From contig JAUQQK010000008.1 of assembly GCA_030549905.1 (NCBI GenBank), positions 1 through 64,000 of the forward strand: a stretch of 64,000 nucleotides of DNA, written 5' to 3'. Both the position numbers and the translations under genes were made by a program. Shown piece after piece: positions 19,719 to 27,776 of the stretch. Origin of the DNA: Aquificota bacterium. GTDB taxonomy: Bacteria > Aquificota > Aquificia > Aquificales > Aquificaceae. The notes under the pieces were generated by a model that made no database searches, was not told where the DNA came from, and saw only the letters and a list, made by a program, of their open reading frames with translations. How positions within the stretch are numbered: the stretch's first letter is position 1; each line of letters starts with the position of its first letter.

Positions 19719-19740
19719 CCTTGTAATATTTTTTTTACGC

Positions 19741-21594
19741 ATGCTTGATGCGGAAAGGTTTTTGCTTGAAACGGAGCCTTTTAAAGACTTAAACAAAGAG
19801 GAGATAAGAAGGCTTGCCCATAACCTTATGGTAGAAGTCTTTAAAAAAGGAGAGCTTCTCTTTGAAGAAGGGTCAAAGCCTTTAGAATTTCTCTACCTTT
19901 TAAGGAGCGGTGCGGTAGTCTTAAAAAGGCAGGGTATGGACATAGAGTATCTGCATGAAGGTGAAAGCTTTGGCTATGTGTCTCTGATGACCTCAGAGCC
20001 ACCCACTTCTACAGCGATGGCTTTAGAAGACAGTGTAGTGTTCCTTATAAACAAAAAGCTTTTTAACGACCTTCTCTCAAGATATGAAGGCTTTAGAGAA
20101 TACTTCACGAGAAAGCTGACAAAGAGGCTTGTAAGCATAAGGAGAAAACCGGTATCTTCCGTCGATAGACGGATGGAAATAAGGCTTGAAGATATGAACC
20201 TTAAAGCCCCTGTAGTACTTGATGGAAGCCTTTATGTTTCAGACGCCATAAAGGAGCTTGTTTTAAAAGACCTAACCCACGTGCTTGTAAAGCTTCCTCA
20301 GGGTTTTGGTATGCTTACAGAAAGGGATATTCTCAAAAAGGTGCTGGCAAAGGGGCTCAGTCCTCAGGAGGTCAGGCTTGAAGAGGTGGCAACCTTTCCT
20401 CTCATATACCTTGAGGGCGACAAAACCCTGTACGATGCCATGCTTCTTATGGCAAGGCACGGCATAAGGAAGCTGGTGGTGTTTAAAGAGGGAAAACCCT
20501 CTGGAGTACTTGAAGACAGGGACATAATAGCCTATGAAAGCAGGAACGCAGTCCTTCTTATAAAAGAGATTGACAGGGCAAAGAGCGTGGAGGAGCTTGG
20601 CTACCTTTACAGCCTTGTCAAGGAGCATATTTTAGAGCTTGTCTTTGAAGGTACAGACCCAGAAAGGCTTGGAGAATACATATCAGAGCTGAACGACAGG
20701 TTTATGAAGAGGGCTGTCTTTTTGACACTTTTAAGGCTTGGAGAGGAACCCCTCGTGCCTTTCAGCATAATGGTGCTTGGAAGCGAGGGCAGAAAAGAAC
20801 AGAGCCTGAAGACAGACCAGGATAATGCCCTCATGTATGCAGACTACCCCATGCTTGATTTTGAACCAAGGGAATACTTTGAGAGGTTCTCAAAGGAATA
20901 CGTAAGGGTCTTGCTTGAGGTGGGTTTTCCCCCATGCCCGGGTAATGTAATGGTTTCAAACCCCTTCTGGAGAAGGTCTATAGAGGAGTGGAAAAGGGAG
21001 GTAGCAAGATGGATTGAAAAGCCAGAGCCGGAAAACATGCTAAACGTGGCTATCTTTTTTGATTTTAGGAATGTTTTTGGAGACCAGAGCCTGACAGAAG
21101 ACCTGTGGCAGATTATAAGGAAGCTTATAGAAAAAAATAAGGGCTTTATACCCTTTTTGGCGGTGGATGCGGTAAGGTTTTCCCCGCCCATAGGCTTTTT
21201 CAGAGACTTTGTGGTGGAAAAGACAGGGGAGCATAAGGGAGAGATAGACATAAAAAAAGGTGGCATATTTCCAATAACTCAAGGTGTTAGAGCCATAGCC
21301 TTAGAACATGGTATAGGCAGTAGAAATACTTTTGAAAGGGTTAGAGAGCTTGAAAAACTTGGTGTTTTCACAAAAGAATATGCAAGAGATTTGGAAGAAG
21401 CTTACAGATTTCTGCTCTCCTTACGCTTTAAGTTTCAGGCTCAGAAGATGAAAGAAGGAAAGGAGCCAGACAACTACATAAATCCTAACCATCTTTCAAA
21501 GACGGAAAAGGGAATGCTAAAGGACGTTTTTAAACTCATAAAAGATTTTCAGGGGTATTTATACGAGCGATACAGACTAAGGTATTTTGAATGA
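19741..21594 (+). CDS. cNMP-binding / CBS-pair / DUF294 nucleotidyltransferase protein
   Basis: 617 residues with four parts: a cyclic-nucleotide-binding-like domain (about 10-130, with GELLFEEGSKPLEFLYLLRS), two CBS motifs (about 155-275), a DUF294 nucleotidyltransferase domain (about 340-470, VLGSEGRKEQSLKTDQDNAL) and a C-terminal substrate-binding helical domain. It resembles GlnD-like nucleotidyltransferases in its active site. The family is usually found beside actP and a DnaQ-like gene, as here, and may sense a nucleotide and control acetate use; this is inference. No ribosome binding site precedes the ATG. The stop overlaps the next gene by 4 bases. Confidence 0.88.
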   Translation: MLDAERFLLETEPFKDLNKEEIRRLAHNLMVEVFKKGELLFEEGSKPLEFLYLLRSGAVVLKRQGMDIEYLHEGESFGYVSLMTSEPPTSTAMALEDSVVFLINKKLFNDLLSRYEGFREYFTRKLTKRLVSIRRKPVSSVDRRMEIRLEDMNLKAPVVLDGSLYVSDAIKELVLKDLTHVLVKLPQGFGMLTERDILKKVLAKGLSPQEVRLEEVATFPLIYLEGDKTLYDAMLLMARHGIRKLVVFKEGKPSGVLEDRDIIAYESRNAVLLIKEIDRAKSVEELGYLYSLVKEHILELVFEGTDPERLGEYISELNDRFMKRAVFLTLLRLGEEPLVPFSIMVLGSEGRKEQSLKTDQDNALMYADYPMLDFEPREYFERFSKEYVRVLLEVGFPPCPGNVMVSNPFWRRSIEEWKREVARWIEKPEPENMLNVAIFFDFRNVFGDQSLTEDLWQIIRKLIEKNKGFIPFLAVDAVRFSPPIGFFRDFVVEKTGEHKGEIDIKKGGIFPITQGVRAIALEHGIGSRNTFERVRELEKLGVFTKEYARDLEEAYRFLLSLRFKFQAQKMKEGKEPDNYINPNHLSKTEKGMLKDVFKLIKDFQGYLYERYRLRYFE

Positions 21595-22220
21595 GTCTTT
21601 TGAGAAGGTGGCTAATAAAGAAGTTAAAGCCTGAGGTTTATCAGAGGTTCCACTGGGAGCTTGAAAGGGACATGCCTGTGAAAGAGGCGTGTTTTGTGGT
21701 CTTTGACACGGAAACCACAGGGCTTGACCTTAAAAAGGATGAACCAGTCAGCATAGGTGCCTTGAAGATAAGAGGTTTAAAGATACACCTTTCAGAGAGT
21801 TTCTATCAGCTTTTAAAACCTCAAAGGACGCTAAAAGAATCCATAAAGGTACATGGCATAACCCTTGAGGACCTGCAGGTGGCAAAGGAAGGAAGGCAGG
21901 TATGCGAAGAGTTTATTTCCTACGCATGGGGCTGTGTACTGGTAGGATACTTCGTGCATATAGATGTCAGCATGCTCAGAAACCTTACAAAAAAGGCCTG
22001 CGGTGGAGCCTTTTACCCCTATGCGGTAGATGTCTTGGACCTGATAAAACCGCTAAATAACATTCCAACCCTTGAAGAGCTGCTGAAAGAACACAGGCTA
22101 CCCGTATCAAAGGCACACAACGCTTTGGAAGATGCCTACATGACAGCCCTTCTCTTTTTGAAGCTGGTAAAGGAAGGAAGATATAAAAGGCTGATGGATT
22201 TACCTGTAAGGGTTTATTAA
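21591..22220 (+). CDS. DnaQ-like 3'-5' exonuclease
   Basis: 209 residues. DEDDh exonuclease motifs are VVFDTETTGLDLKKDEPVSI (Exo I), the central LVGYFVHIDVSMLR (Exo II) and KAHNALEDAYMTALL (Exo III, H and D). The fold is that of the DNA polymerase III epsilon exonuclease, but the position after actP and the DUF294 protein is a conserved arrangement in which the protein is probably not the replication proofreader. It overlaps the preceding gene by 4 bases. Confidence 0.85.
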   Translation: MSLLRRWLIKKLKPEVYQRFHWELERDMPVKEACFVVFDTETTGLDLKKDEPVSIGALKIRGLKIHLSESFYQLLKPQRTLKESIKVHGITLEDLQVAKEGRQVCEEFISYAWGCVLVGYFVHIDVSMLRNLTKKACGGAFYPYAVDVLDLIKPLNNIPTLEELLKEHRLPVSKAHNALEDAYMTALLFLKLVKEGRYKRLMDLPVRVY

Positions 22221-22228
22221 CATAAAAA

Positions 22229-22249
22229 CAAGCCCCCCGCCCGGGGGGG
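22229..22249 (-). terminator. terminator of the fccB-like gene
   Basis: A hairpin of CCCCCC (22233-22238) and GGGGGG (22243-22248). On the minus strand it is followed by CTTGTTTTT, so it should end fccB transcription. On the plus strand no T-run follows. Confidence 0.6.
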
Positions 22250-22280
22250 TAGGACTTAAAATAAGCTGAGAAAAGGGAGG

Positions 22281-23588
22281 TTATGCGAACATATCTCTGT
22301 ATAGCCCCTTTGCCCACTCTATGTAAGCCTTATAATTGCTTTCCTTTGGCTGTTCGTCAAGTTTTACGTTGGCAAACTCAAACTTTCCATTGCCAACATA
22401 CTTATAAGTAAGGTCTATCCATATGGCTTCCTCTGGTGCTACCGCTGAGTAGCACAAGGTTCTTGGAGGTTCGTAGGATATATCCTTACCGGCTATCTTT
22501 GCAAGTATAACCTTTGCTATGTAGTGACCCTCTGTATTGGCGGTATTTCCACTCTTTGAGAAGGGCTGGTTCCTTGCGTCTCCAGCCACATAAACCCTTT
22601 CATCACCTACAGCGTGGTATTTTAGTGGGTCTATATCAGGCCACCTTTCGCCTTTTTTAACAAGACCAGCCTTAAACACTATCTCACCCGCTCTGCATAT
22701 AGGGTATATAGCACCGTCATCAAAATCTATATCTCCGTAAGCTTCCGTTGATATTTTACGACCATTTACATCAACAGACTTTATACCTGCGTTTGGATAA
22801 TACTCTACATATCCTTTGACAAGGTTGTCCCAGGCATAGTGAAAACCCTTCGCCTTAACGGGTGGGTCTGGATGGTTATCTACAAGCACCACCTTTCCAT
22901 TTATTTTATTCTTCTTAAAATACCAGGCTATGAGCGTTGCCCTTTCATAAGGTGCAGGCAGGCATCTATAATCAAGTCCGGGTGGTACAGTAAGAACAAA
23001 AGTTCCCTTTTCAAAGTTTTGTATCTTCTCCTTTATCCTTATGTGTTCAGATGCAGGAATAAAACCTGCTGGATAACGAACCTGTGCAAGTTCTATCTCC
23101 TTAGGATCCTTTATCCAGGCCTCGTAGTAGTAATCTATACCCGGGGCAAGCACCAGATAGTCGTAGCTAAGCACTCCTTTATCCGTATATACTTTCCTTG
23201 CATTTCTGTCCACGTCAATTACTGACGTTCCGGTAAGGATGTGATAGCCGTATTTGGCTGCAGGCTTAAGAAAATCATGCATAAGAAATTCTAAATTTAC
23301 AAGGTCCACGAGCCATAAGTTGCTTACAGGGCAGGAAAAGAACTCATGCCTCTTGTCGATGACAACCACATCTACGTTAGGATTGCCCATCTTTATGTAC
23401 TTGGCGATAACCAGCCCAGACCATCCTGCACCCACTATCACAACGCGGGGTGAGTTCTTTGAGGGTTTAGGAAGGTTAAGCTCCTCCACCTTCTTAGCGA
23501 AGATAAAACTCGCACCTCCACTTAATAAAGATGCGGCAACAATGCTACCGCCCGATAGCTTCAAAAAATCCCGCCTGTCTAACTTCAT
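22281..23588 (-). CDS. fccB: FccB-type sulfide dehydrogenase flavoprotein, Tat-exported
   Basis: 435 residues from the ATG at 23588, with AAGGAGG eight bases upstream; a GTG three codons earlier sits inside that site. LDRRDFLKLSGG is a twin-arginine signal. VVIVGAGWSGLVIAKYIK is the FAD-binding loop, then SCPVSNLWLVD, YDYLVLAPGIDYYYE, YRCLPAPYERA (a conserved Cys) and CYSAVAPEEAIWI from the C-terminal flavocytochrome c domain. The family oxidises sulfide in the periplasm, normally with a cytochrome c subunit; no fccA-like gene is adjacent. The gene has a sigma-54 promoter and lies next to a two-component system. Confidence 0.85.
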   Translation of the reverse strand: MKLDRRDFLKLSGGSIVAASLLSGGASFIFAKKVEELNLPKPSKNSPRVVIVGAGWSGLVIAKYIKMGNPNVDVVVIDKRHEFFSCPVSNLWLVDLVNLEFLMHDFLKPAAKYGYHILTGTSVIDVDRNARKVYTDKGVLSYDYLVLAPGIDYYYEAWIKDPKEIELAQVRYPAGFIPASEHIRIKEKIQNFEKGTFVLTVPPGLDYRCLPAPYERATLIAWYFKKNKINGKVVLVDNHPDPPVKAKGFHYAWDNLVKGYVEYYPNAGIKSVDVNGRKISTEAYGDIDFDDGAIYPICRAGEIVFKAGLVKKGERWPDIDPLKYHAVGDERVYVAGDARNQPFSKSGNTANTEGHYIAKVILAKIAGKDISYEPPRTLCYSAVAPEEAIWIDLTYKYVGNGKFEFANVKLDEQPKESNYKAYIEWAKGLYRDMFA

Positions 23589-23624
23589 ACCTGCCACCTC
23601 CTTGGTTTTCTACATCTTCTTTAT

Positions 23625-23642
23625 ATGCAAACCGCATGCCAA
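23625..23642 (-). promoter_or_regulatory. sigma-54 promoter of the fccB-like gene
   Basis: On the minus strand the sequence TTGGCATGCGGTTTGCAT has the -24 GG and -12 GC with exactly ten bases between them, close to the consensus TGGCAC-N5-TTGCA. Transcription would start about 27 bases before the ATG at 23588. Confidence 0.8.
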
Positions 23643-23726
23643 AAAGGCAACACCTTATAATCAAAGCAGGAGTTTAACTTTCTATGTAAAGGTTTTCTAA
23701 AGGATGACAAGTATGACAGCGCATAG

Positions 23727-23740
23727 GGACACTCGTGTCC
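23727..23740. promoter_or_regulatory. palindrome, possible enhancer site for the NtrC-type regulator
   Basis: GGACAC-TC-GTGTCC is a perfect inverted repeat about 120 bases upstream of the predicted fccB start, a usual distance for a sigma-54 activator. Two ATGACA copies (23704 and 23714) lie beside it. It also lies just ahead of the kinase promoter. Confidence 0.55.
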
Positions 23741-23761
23741 TGGGTGATATACTATAATGTG

Positions 23762-24787
23762 ATGGACCAGTTTTCCATTTTTGACATCTTTGAGGAAGAA
23801 GTTGTAGTGATAGATAGAAACTACAGGATACTATATGCCAACTCCAAGTATGCAAAGGACCTGGGGTATAATTCAAAAGAAGAAGTTATAGGCAAAGAAT
23901 GTTTCAGAATCTCACACTACAGGGATGAGCCGTGTGATGGTGAATGTCATCCTTGTCCTCTTAAAGAGATAGAAAAAACCGGAAAAGTTGTCAACGTCAT
24001 ACACACACACTATACGCACGACAAAAATGAGTTTCCGGTAGAGATATGCGCATACCCTCTACAAGACGGCTCTGTGTTGCAGATAATCAGGAGTATAAAA
24101 GACGACAAAGAGAAATATTACCTGTTTAGTCTATCTCAACGGCTCAGTTCTATATCTTACCTGGCTCTCGGAGTTGCCCACCAGATAAACACTCCCCTCA
24201 ACATCATATACACATACGCACAAATGCTTGAGAGGGAGTATGGAGAAAAGGAGGAGATAGAAAGAATAAAGGAAGCTGTGTGTGCCTGCAAGGATTACAT
24301 AAGCAAACTTCTACTTATGGTCCGCAATTCAAAGGAAAGAAGCCTCGTTGATGTGAAAAAGGCGGTGGAAGATTGTGTTGAGCTTTTGAAGATATACGCA
24401 GAAGATAGGGGTGTAGTCATTGAAAAAAGTATAGAGCAGTGCGGTTTTGTTTTAGGTAGTGAGTCTGATGTAAGACATATAATAACTAACCTACTCATAA
24501 ACGCCATACAGGTTTCTGATAGAGGAAGCAGGGTGTATGTGAGAACGGGTATAAACGGTGCGTATGCATTTATTGAGGTTCAAGATGAGGGACCCGGCAT
24601 AGACCCTGAAGAGCTTAGCAAAATATTCCTGCCTTTCTACCAGGGCAAGAACAGGAAAAGTAAAGATGGATGTGGATTAGGGCTTTCCATAGTGGACAGT
24701 ATAGTCAGGGACATGGGCGGTAATGTGCATGTGGATTCAGAGCCTGGCAAAGGTTCAAAGTTTGTTGTTAAACTCCCGCTCCTTTAA
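23762..24787 (+). CDS. PAS-domain sensor histidine kinase
   Basis: 341 residues from the ATG at 23762; a GTG nine codons earlier overlaps promoter-like bases (TATACT 23748-23753). A PAS domain fills about 1-115. It holds a cysteine group in ECFRISHYRDEPCDGECHPC, seen in many PAS sensors and possibly metal or redox linked. The dimerisation/phosphoacceptor helix has VAHQINTPLNIIYTYAQML (H-box), and the ATPase domain has NLLINAIQVS, VQDEGPGIDPEEL and GCGLGLSIVDSI. No membrane segment is visible, so it senses a cytoplasmic signal. It converges on and overlaps the response regulator gene by 33 bases. Confidence 0.88.
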   Translation: MDQFSIFDIFEEEVVVIDRNYRILYANSKYAKDLGYNSKEEVIGKECFRISHYRDEPCDGECHPCPLKEIEKTGKVVNVIHTHYTHDKNEFPVEICAYPLQDGSVLQIIRSIKDDKEKYYLFSLSQRLSSISYLALGVAHQINTPLNIIYTYAQMLEREYGEKEEIERIKEAVCACKDYISKLLLMVRNSKERSLVDVKKAVEDCVELLKIYAEDRGVVIEKSIEQCGFVLGSESDVRHIITNLLINAIQVSDRGSRVYVRTGINGAYAFIEVQDEGPGIDPEELSKIFLPFYQGKNRKSKDGCGLGLSIVDSIVRDMGGNVHVDSEPGKGSKFVVKLPLL

Positions 24788-26080
24788 AATTTTTAGCTTC
24801 CTATAGACTGTCCTTGTGCTACACCCGAGCACTTCTGCCACTTTTTTCACATCCTTCAGAACTTTCAAAAGATAAGCTGTATACCTGGCTTCTAGAAGCT
24901 CAAGGTCGGGCATATCCTCAAAAAGCTCCTTTTCAAAGGAGCCATTCTCTTGGGATATAAACAGGTAATCATCTACAAAATCACCATCAGCCAGTATGCA
25001 CGCCCTTTCTAAAATATTCTTCAGCTCCCTTATATTCCCTTTCCATGGGTAGTTTTTCAGCATCTCCATAGCTTCAGTGCTTATCTTCTTATTCCACTTA
25101 TTTAGAAAGAATTTAACTAATATAGGGATATCTTCTCTCCTTTCCCTCAGAGGTAAAAGGCGCAGTTCAAGGGTGCTGAGCCTGTAATAAAGATCCTCTC
25201 TGAACTGTCCCTTTTCGCAAAGAGCTTTTAAGTCCCTGTTGGTTGCGGATATTATCCTCACATCCGCAAACTCCTCTTTAACATAACCCACCCTTCTAAA
25301 CCTTTTTGTTTCTATAAATCTGAGAAGTTTAGGCTGTATATGCTGAGGCACCTCTCCTACTTCATCAAGAAACAGCGTGCCACCCTTTGCCATTTCAACA
25401 ATACCATTTTTCCTGTTAGAAGCTCCTGTGAAAGCTCCTTTTTCATGTCCGAAAAGCTCGCTCTCAAAAAGTTCTGCAGGTATTGAAGTGCATTCCACCA
25501 CAAGAAAGGGTTTTTCCCTCCTGTGGGAAAGTCCGTGTATATACCTTGCCAAGACCTCCTTACCTGTTCCGGTCTCTCCTATTATAAGAATGTTGGCGTC
25601 GGTTCTGGCATACCTTTCGCAAAGAGAAAGAATTTCTGCAAACTTTGGGCTTTTTGTTTCGAAAGTATAGTCTATGCCTTTTCTGATAATTTCCTTCAGT
25701 GTCAGGTTCTCCTCTTCTGTAAGCTTCTCTTTTATAGCCCTTTTTATGGATGCTTCAAGTATGTCAAGATTGAAGGGCTTTTGTATAAAGTCGCAAGCAC
25801 CCGCCTTTATTGACTCCACAGCGGTTTTTATGTCGCCGTAGCCTGTTATGACAATTATTTTTGCTTCACTCACCTCCTTTACCTTTTTAACCACCTGTGG
25901 TCCTTCCCCGTCGGGAAGCCTGAGGTCAAGCAAAACTACATCGTAAGACTCCTCAAGAAGTGCCTTTATAGCCTCCTCAAGGCTACCAACACCTCTACAG
26001 TTATAATGAGCCTTTGATAAAGCTTTCGTAAGTGCCTGTCTAAGGCTTGTATCATCTTCCACAAGCAGAAGGTTTGCCAT
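24755..26080 (-). CDS. NtrC-family sigma-54-dependent response regulator
   Basis: 441 residues in three domains: receiver (about 1-120) with VVLLDLRLPDGEG (the phosphoacceptor Asp) and FIQKPFN; AAA+ domain (about 135-375) with Walker A GETGTGKEV, the sigma-54 contact loop GAFTGA and Walker B GGTLFLDEVGEVP; and a Fis-type HTH at the end (VAEVLGCSTRTVYRKLKIL). It activates sigma-54 promoters by ATP hydrolysis. With the convergent PAS kinase it forms a two-component pair. The nearest sigma-54 promoter is that of the fccB-like gene, and rpoN is at 52.3 kb. The signal is unknown; sulfur or redox state is inference. Confidence 0.93.
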   Translation of the reverse strand: MANLLLVEDDTSLRQALTKALSKAHYNCRGVGSLEEAIKALLEESYDVVLLDLRLPDGEGPQVVKKVKEVSEAKIIVITGYGDIKTAVESIKAGACDFIQKPFNLDILEASIKRAIKEKLTEEENLTLKEIIRKGIDYTFETKSPKFAEILSLCERYARTDANILIIGETGTGKEVLARYIHGLSHRREKPFLVVECTSIPAELFESELFGHEKGAFTGASNRKNGIVEMAKGGTLFLDEVGEVPQHIQPKLLRFIETKRFRRVGYVKEEFADVRIISATNRDLKALCEKGQFREDLYYRLSTLELRLLPLRERREDIPILVKFFLNKWNKKISTEAMEMLKNYPWKGNIRELKNILERACILADGDFVDDYLFISQENGSFEKELFEDMPDLELLEARYTAYLLKVLKDVKKVAEVLGCSTRTVYRKLKILKEREFNNKL

Positions 26081-26191
26081 AGCATAAAAAATATATCATC
26101 TAAGTTTTTAGCCAAAAACTCCTCACAAGTTGTGCTTCTTTGACAATGTATTGATTCACTATCAGTTTGGTGTAGAATACTATAACAAAAC

Positions 26192-26647
26192 ATGATTAAA
26201 CAGATATCCGTCATAGGCTCTTCCACCGCACAGGAAGGCTCGGAAGAATACACCTTTGCCTACAGGCTTGGTATAGAGCTGGCAAGGAGGGGATACATAG
26301 TAGTCTGCGGGGGGCGAGGTGGGGTGATGGAGGCGGTCTGCAAGGGAGCAAAGGAAGGAGGAGGGCTGACTGTGGGCATACTTCCTTCATACACGGGAGA
26401 GGAGGCAAACCCTTATGTGCATATTCAGATAAGGACGGGCATGAGCTGGAACAGAAATCCTCTTGTGGTGGCTTCGGGAGACCTTGTGGTGGCAGTGGGA
26501 GGAAATTACGGCACCCTTTCTGAAATAGCCTATGCTCTCATTCTCGGAAAGAAGGTGCTTGGCTACAGGACCCATAAGGTGGAAGGTGTGGAAGAGGTCC
26601 GTTCAATTGAGGAAGTTCTTGACCTAATTCATAAACTTTCCAGTTGA
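26192..26647 (+). CDS. TIGR00725-type LOG/MoCo-carrier-like Rossmann protein
   Basis: 151 residues. ISVIGSSTAQEGSEEYTFAY, VVCGGRGGVMEAVCKGAKEG and VAVGGNYGTLSEIAYALILG are the glycine-rich motifs of this family (lysine decarboxylase-like/LOG superfamily, also related to molybdenum-cofactor carriers). The PGGxGT-like loop is VGGNYGT. Cellular role is not established from sequence. A promoter TTGATT-N16-TAGAAT lies about 20 bases upstream. No strong ribosome binding site is visible. Confidence 0.8.
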   Translation: MIKQISVIGSSTAQEGSEEYTFAYRLGIELARRGYIVVCGGRGGVMEAVCKGAKEGGGLTVGILPSYTGEEANPYVHIQIRTGMSWNRNPLVVASGDLVVAVGGNYGTLSEIAYALILGKKVLGYRTHKVEGVEEVRSIEEVLDLIHKLSS

Positions 26648-26678
26648 AAAGAGCTTTCAAAAGACGATATTTATATGC

Positions 26679-27032
26679 ATGGGACAGGAACTGTTCTTCT
26701 TAGAGGACCTGCTCTTTAAAAGCACCGCACAGGAGGTGGAGGAGCGTTATCAGGAAGTTTTGCAATTATACGCCCATGACCCGGAGATACTTAACATAGC
26801 AAAGAGCATAAAGGGTATGTGCGACTACATACTGAACGCCTACAAGGAAATACCCAACCCCGAAAAGAAGCTGGATGAATCTTTATACACAACCCTGTAT
26901 CAGGTTCTTAAGGACCTTAGCATAACCCTCTATGACCTTTCCATAGCGGAGGGAGAGCAGCTATATTATGTTATTTCTTCCGCCTATCAGAAGCTAAACG
27001 GTGCCAACAACCTACTGGAGAGGCTTGTCTAA
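26679..27032 (+). CDS. unknown helical protein
   Basis: 117 residues, predicted all-helical and mostly acidic (ESLYTTLYQVLKDLSITLYD). I do not recognise a family. No Shine-Dalgarno is seen; TTGAAA, 18 bases and TATTTA end five bases before the ATG, so a leaderless transcript is possible. Its 3' end overlaps the convergent BrkB-type gene by 21 bases. Confidence 0.6.
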   Translation: MGQELFFLEDLLFKSTAQEVEERYQEVLQLYAHDPEILNIAKSIKGMCDYILNAYKEIPNPEKKLDESLYTTLYQVLKDLSITLYDLSIAEGEQLYYVISSAYQKLNGANNLLERLV

Positions 27033-27776
27033 GTGGCTGAAAAACCGGACACCAAGAAGAAGGCAGTAAAAGGTGAGGTTTAGCCACACAAGGAAGGCAA
27101 TGAGAGAACCAAAAAGGGTATAAAGAGGGTTCAGAGTAAGGGTTTTTACCACCACAAGGGCGAAGGCTTTGTTTAAAAGGAAGAGAAGCAATGAGCTCAA
27201 AAGGGCAGTCTTTAAAGTGTTAATCTTAAAACCAAGAAAAGCACCATAGAGCATATAGAGGCTCAAAAGACCCACCAGAAGGTTAGAAAGCTCTACTATC
27301 CTCTGATATATGGCTCCAAAAAGAGGCTTGCTTATGCTCAGCAGGATAAGAAGAATCGAAAGGGCTAAGGTATAAAAGACAAGAAAGAGTGGAACACCAA
27401 GCCAGAAGGTCAGTTCCTTCTTCTTCAGCCTTTCCCCATACACGAACTCAAAGGAGCGGTTGAGGGACTTGGCAAAAAAGACAGAAAAGGTATAAGAAAG
27501 AAACAGGGCAATGATAGAGCCAGAAAGCCTGCCTTCGTAAATCCTTAGGACCCTTGCCAGCACCTTCTCCGCATGTTGGGGCATAAGGCTCAAAACATAA
27601 TGCACCACCCTGTCCGCCTGCAGAAAGGGAAGGTAGGAGGCTAAGAAGCTAAGGAGCATAAAGAGAGAGCCAAGCACCATGAGAAACTGGTAAGTCAAGG
27701 AAGCACTATAATAGGTGTAGCCATCTTTTATGGAGTCCAGCAGAGCATGAAAAAAAGCCTTAGAGTATCTGAGCAT
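27012..27776 (-). CDS. YihY/BrkB-family inner-membrane protein
   Basis: 254 residues with about six membrane segments. Family-like features are FFHALLDSIKDGYTYYSASL at the start, the FVYGERLKKKELTFW region and a last segment FLVWLNLTFYCLLLGVRFF. The old name virulence factor BrkB, or ribonuclease BN, is not supported functionally; transport or envelope roles are proposed for the family. The start overlaps the kamA-like gene end by 17 bases, so it is co-transcribed with it. Confidence 0.82.
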   Translation of the reverse strand: MLRYSKAFFHALLDSIKDGYTYYSASLTYQFLMVLGSLFMLLSFLASYLPFLQADRVVHYVLSLMPQHAEKVLARVLRIYEGRLSGSIIALFLSYTFSVFFAKSLNRSFEFVYGERLKKKELTFWLGVPLFLVFYTLALSILLILLSISKPLFGAIYQRIVELSNLLVGLLSLYMLYGAFLGFKINTLKTALLSSLLLFLLNKAFALVVVKTLTLNPLYTLFGSLIAFLVWLNLTFYCLLLGVRFFSHLDKPLQ

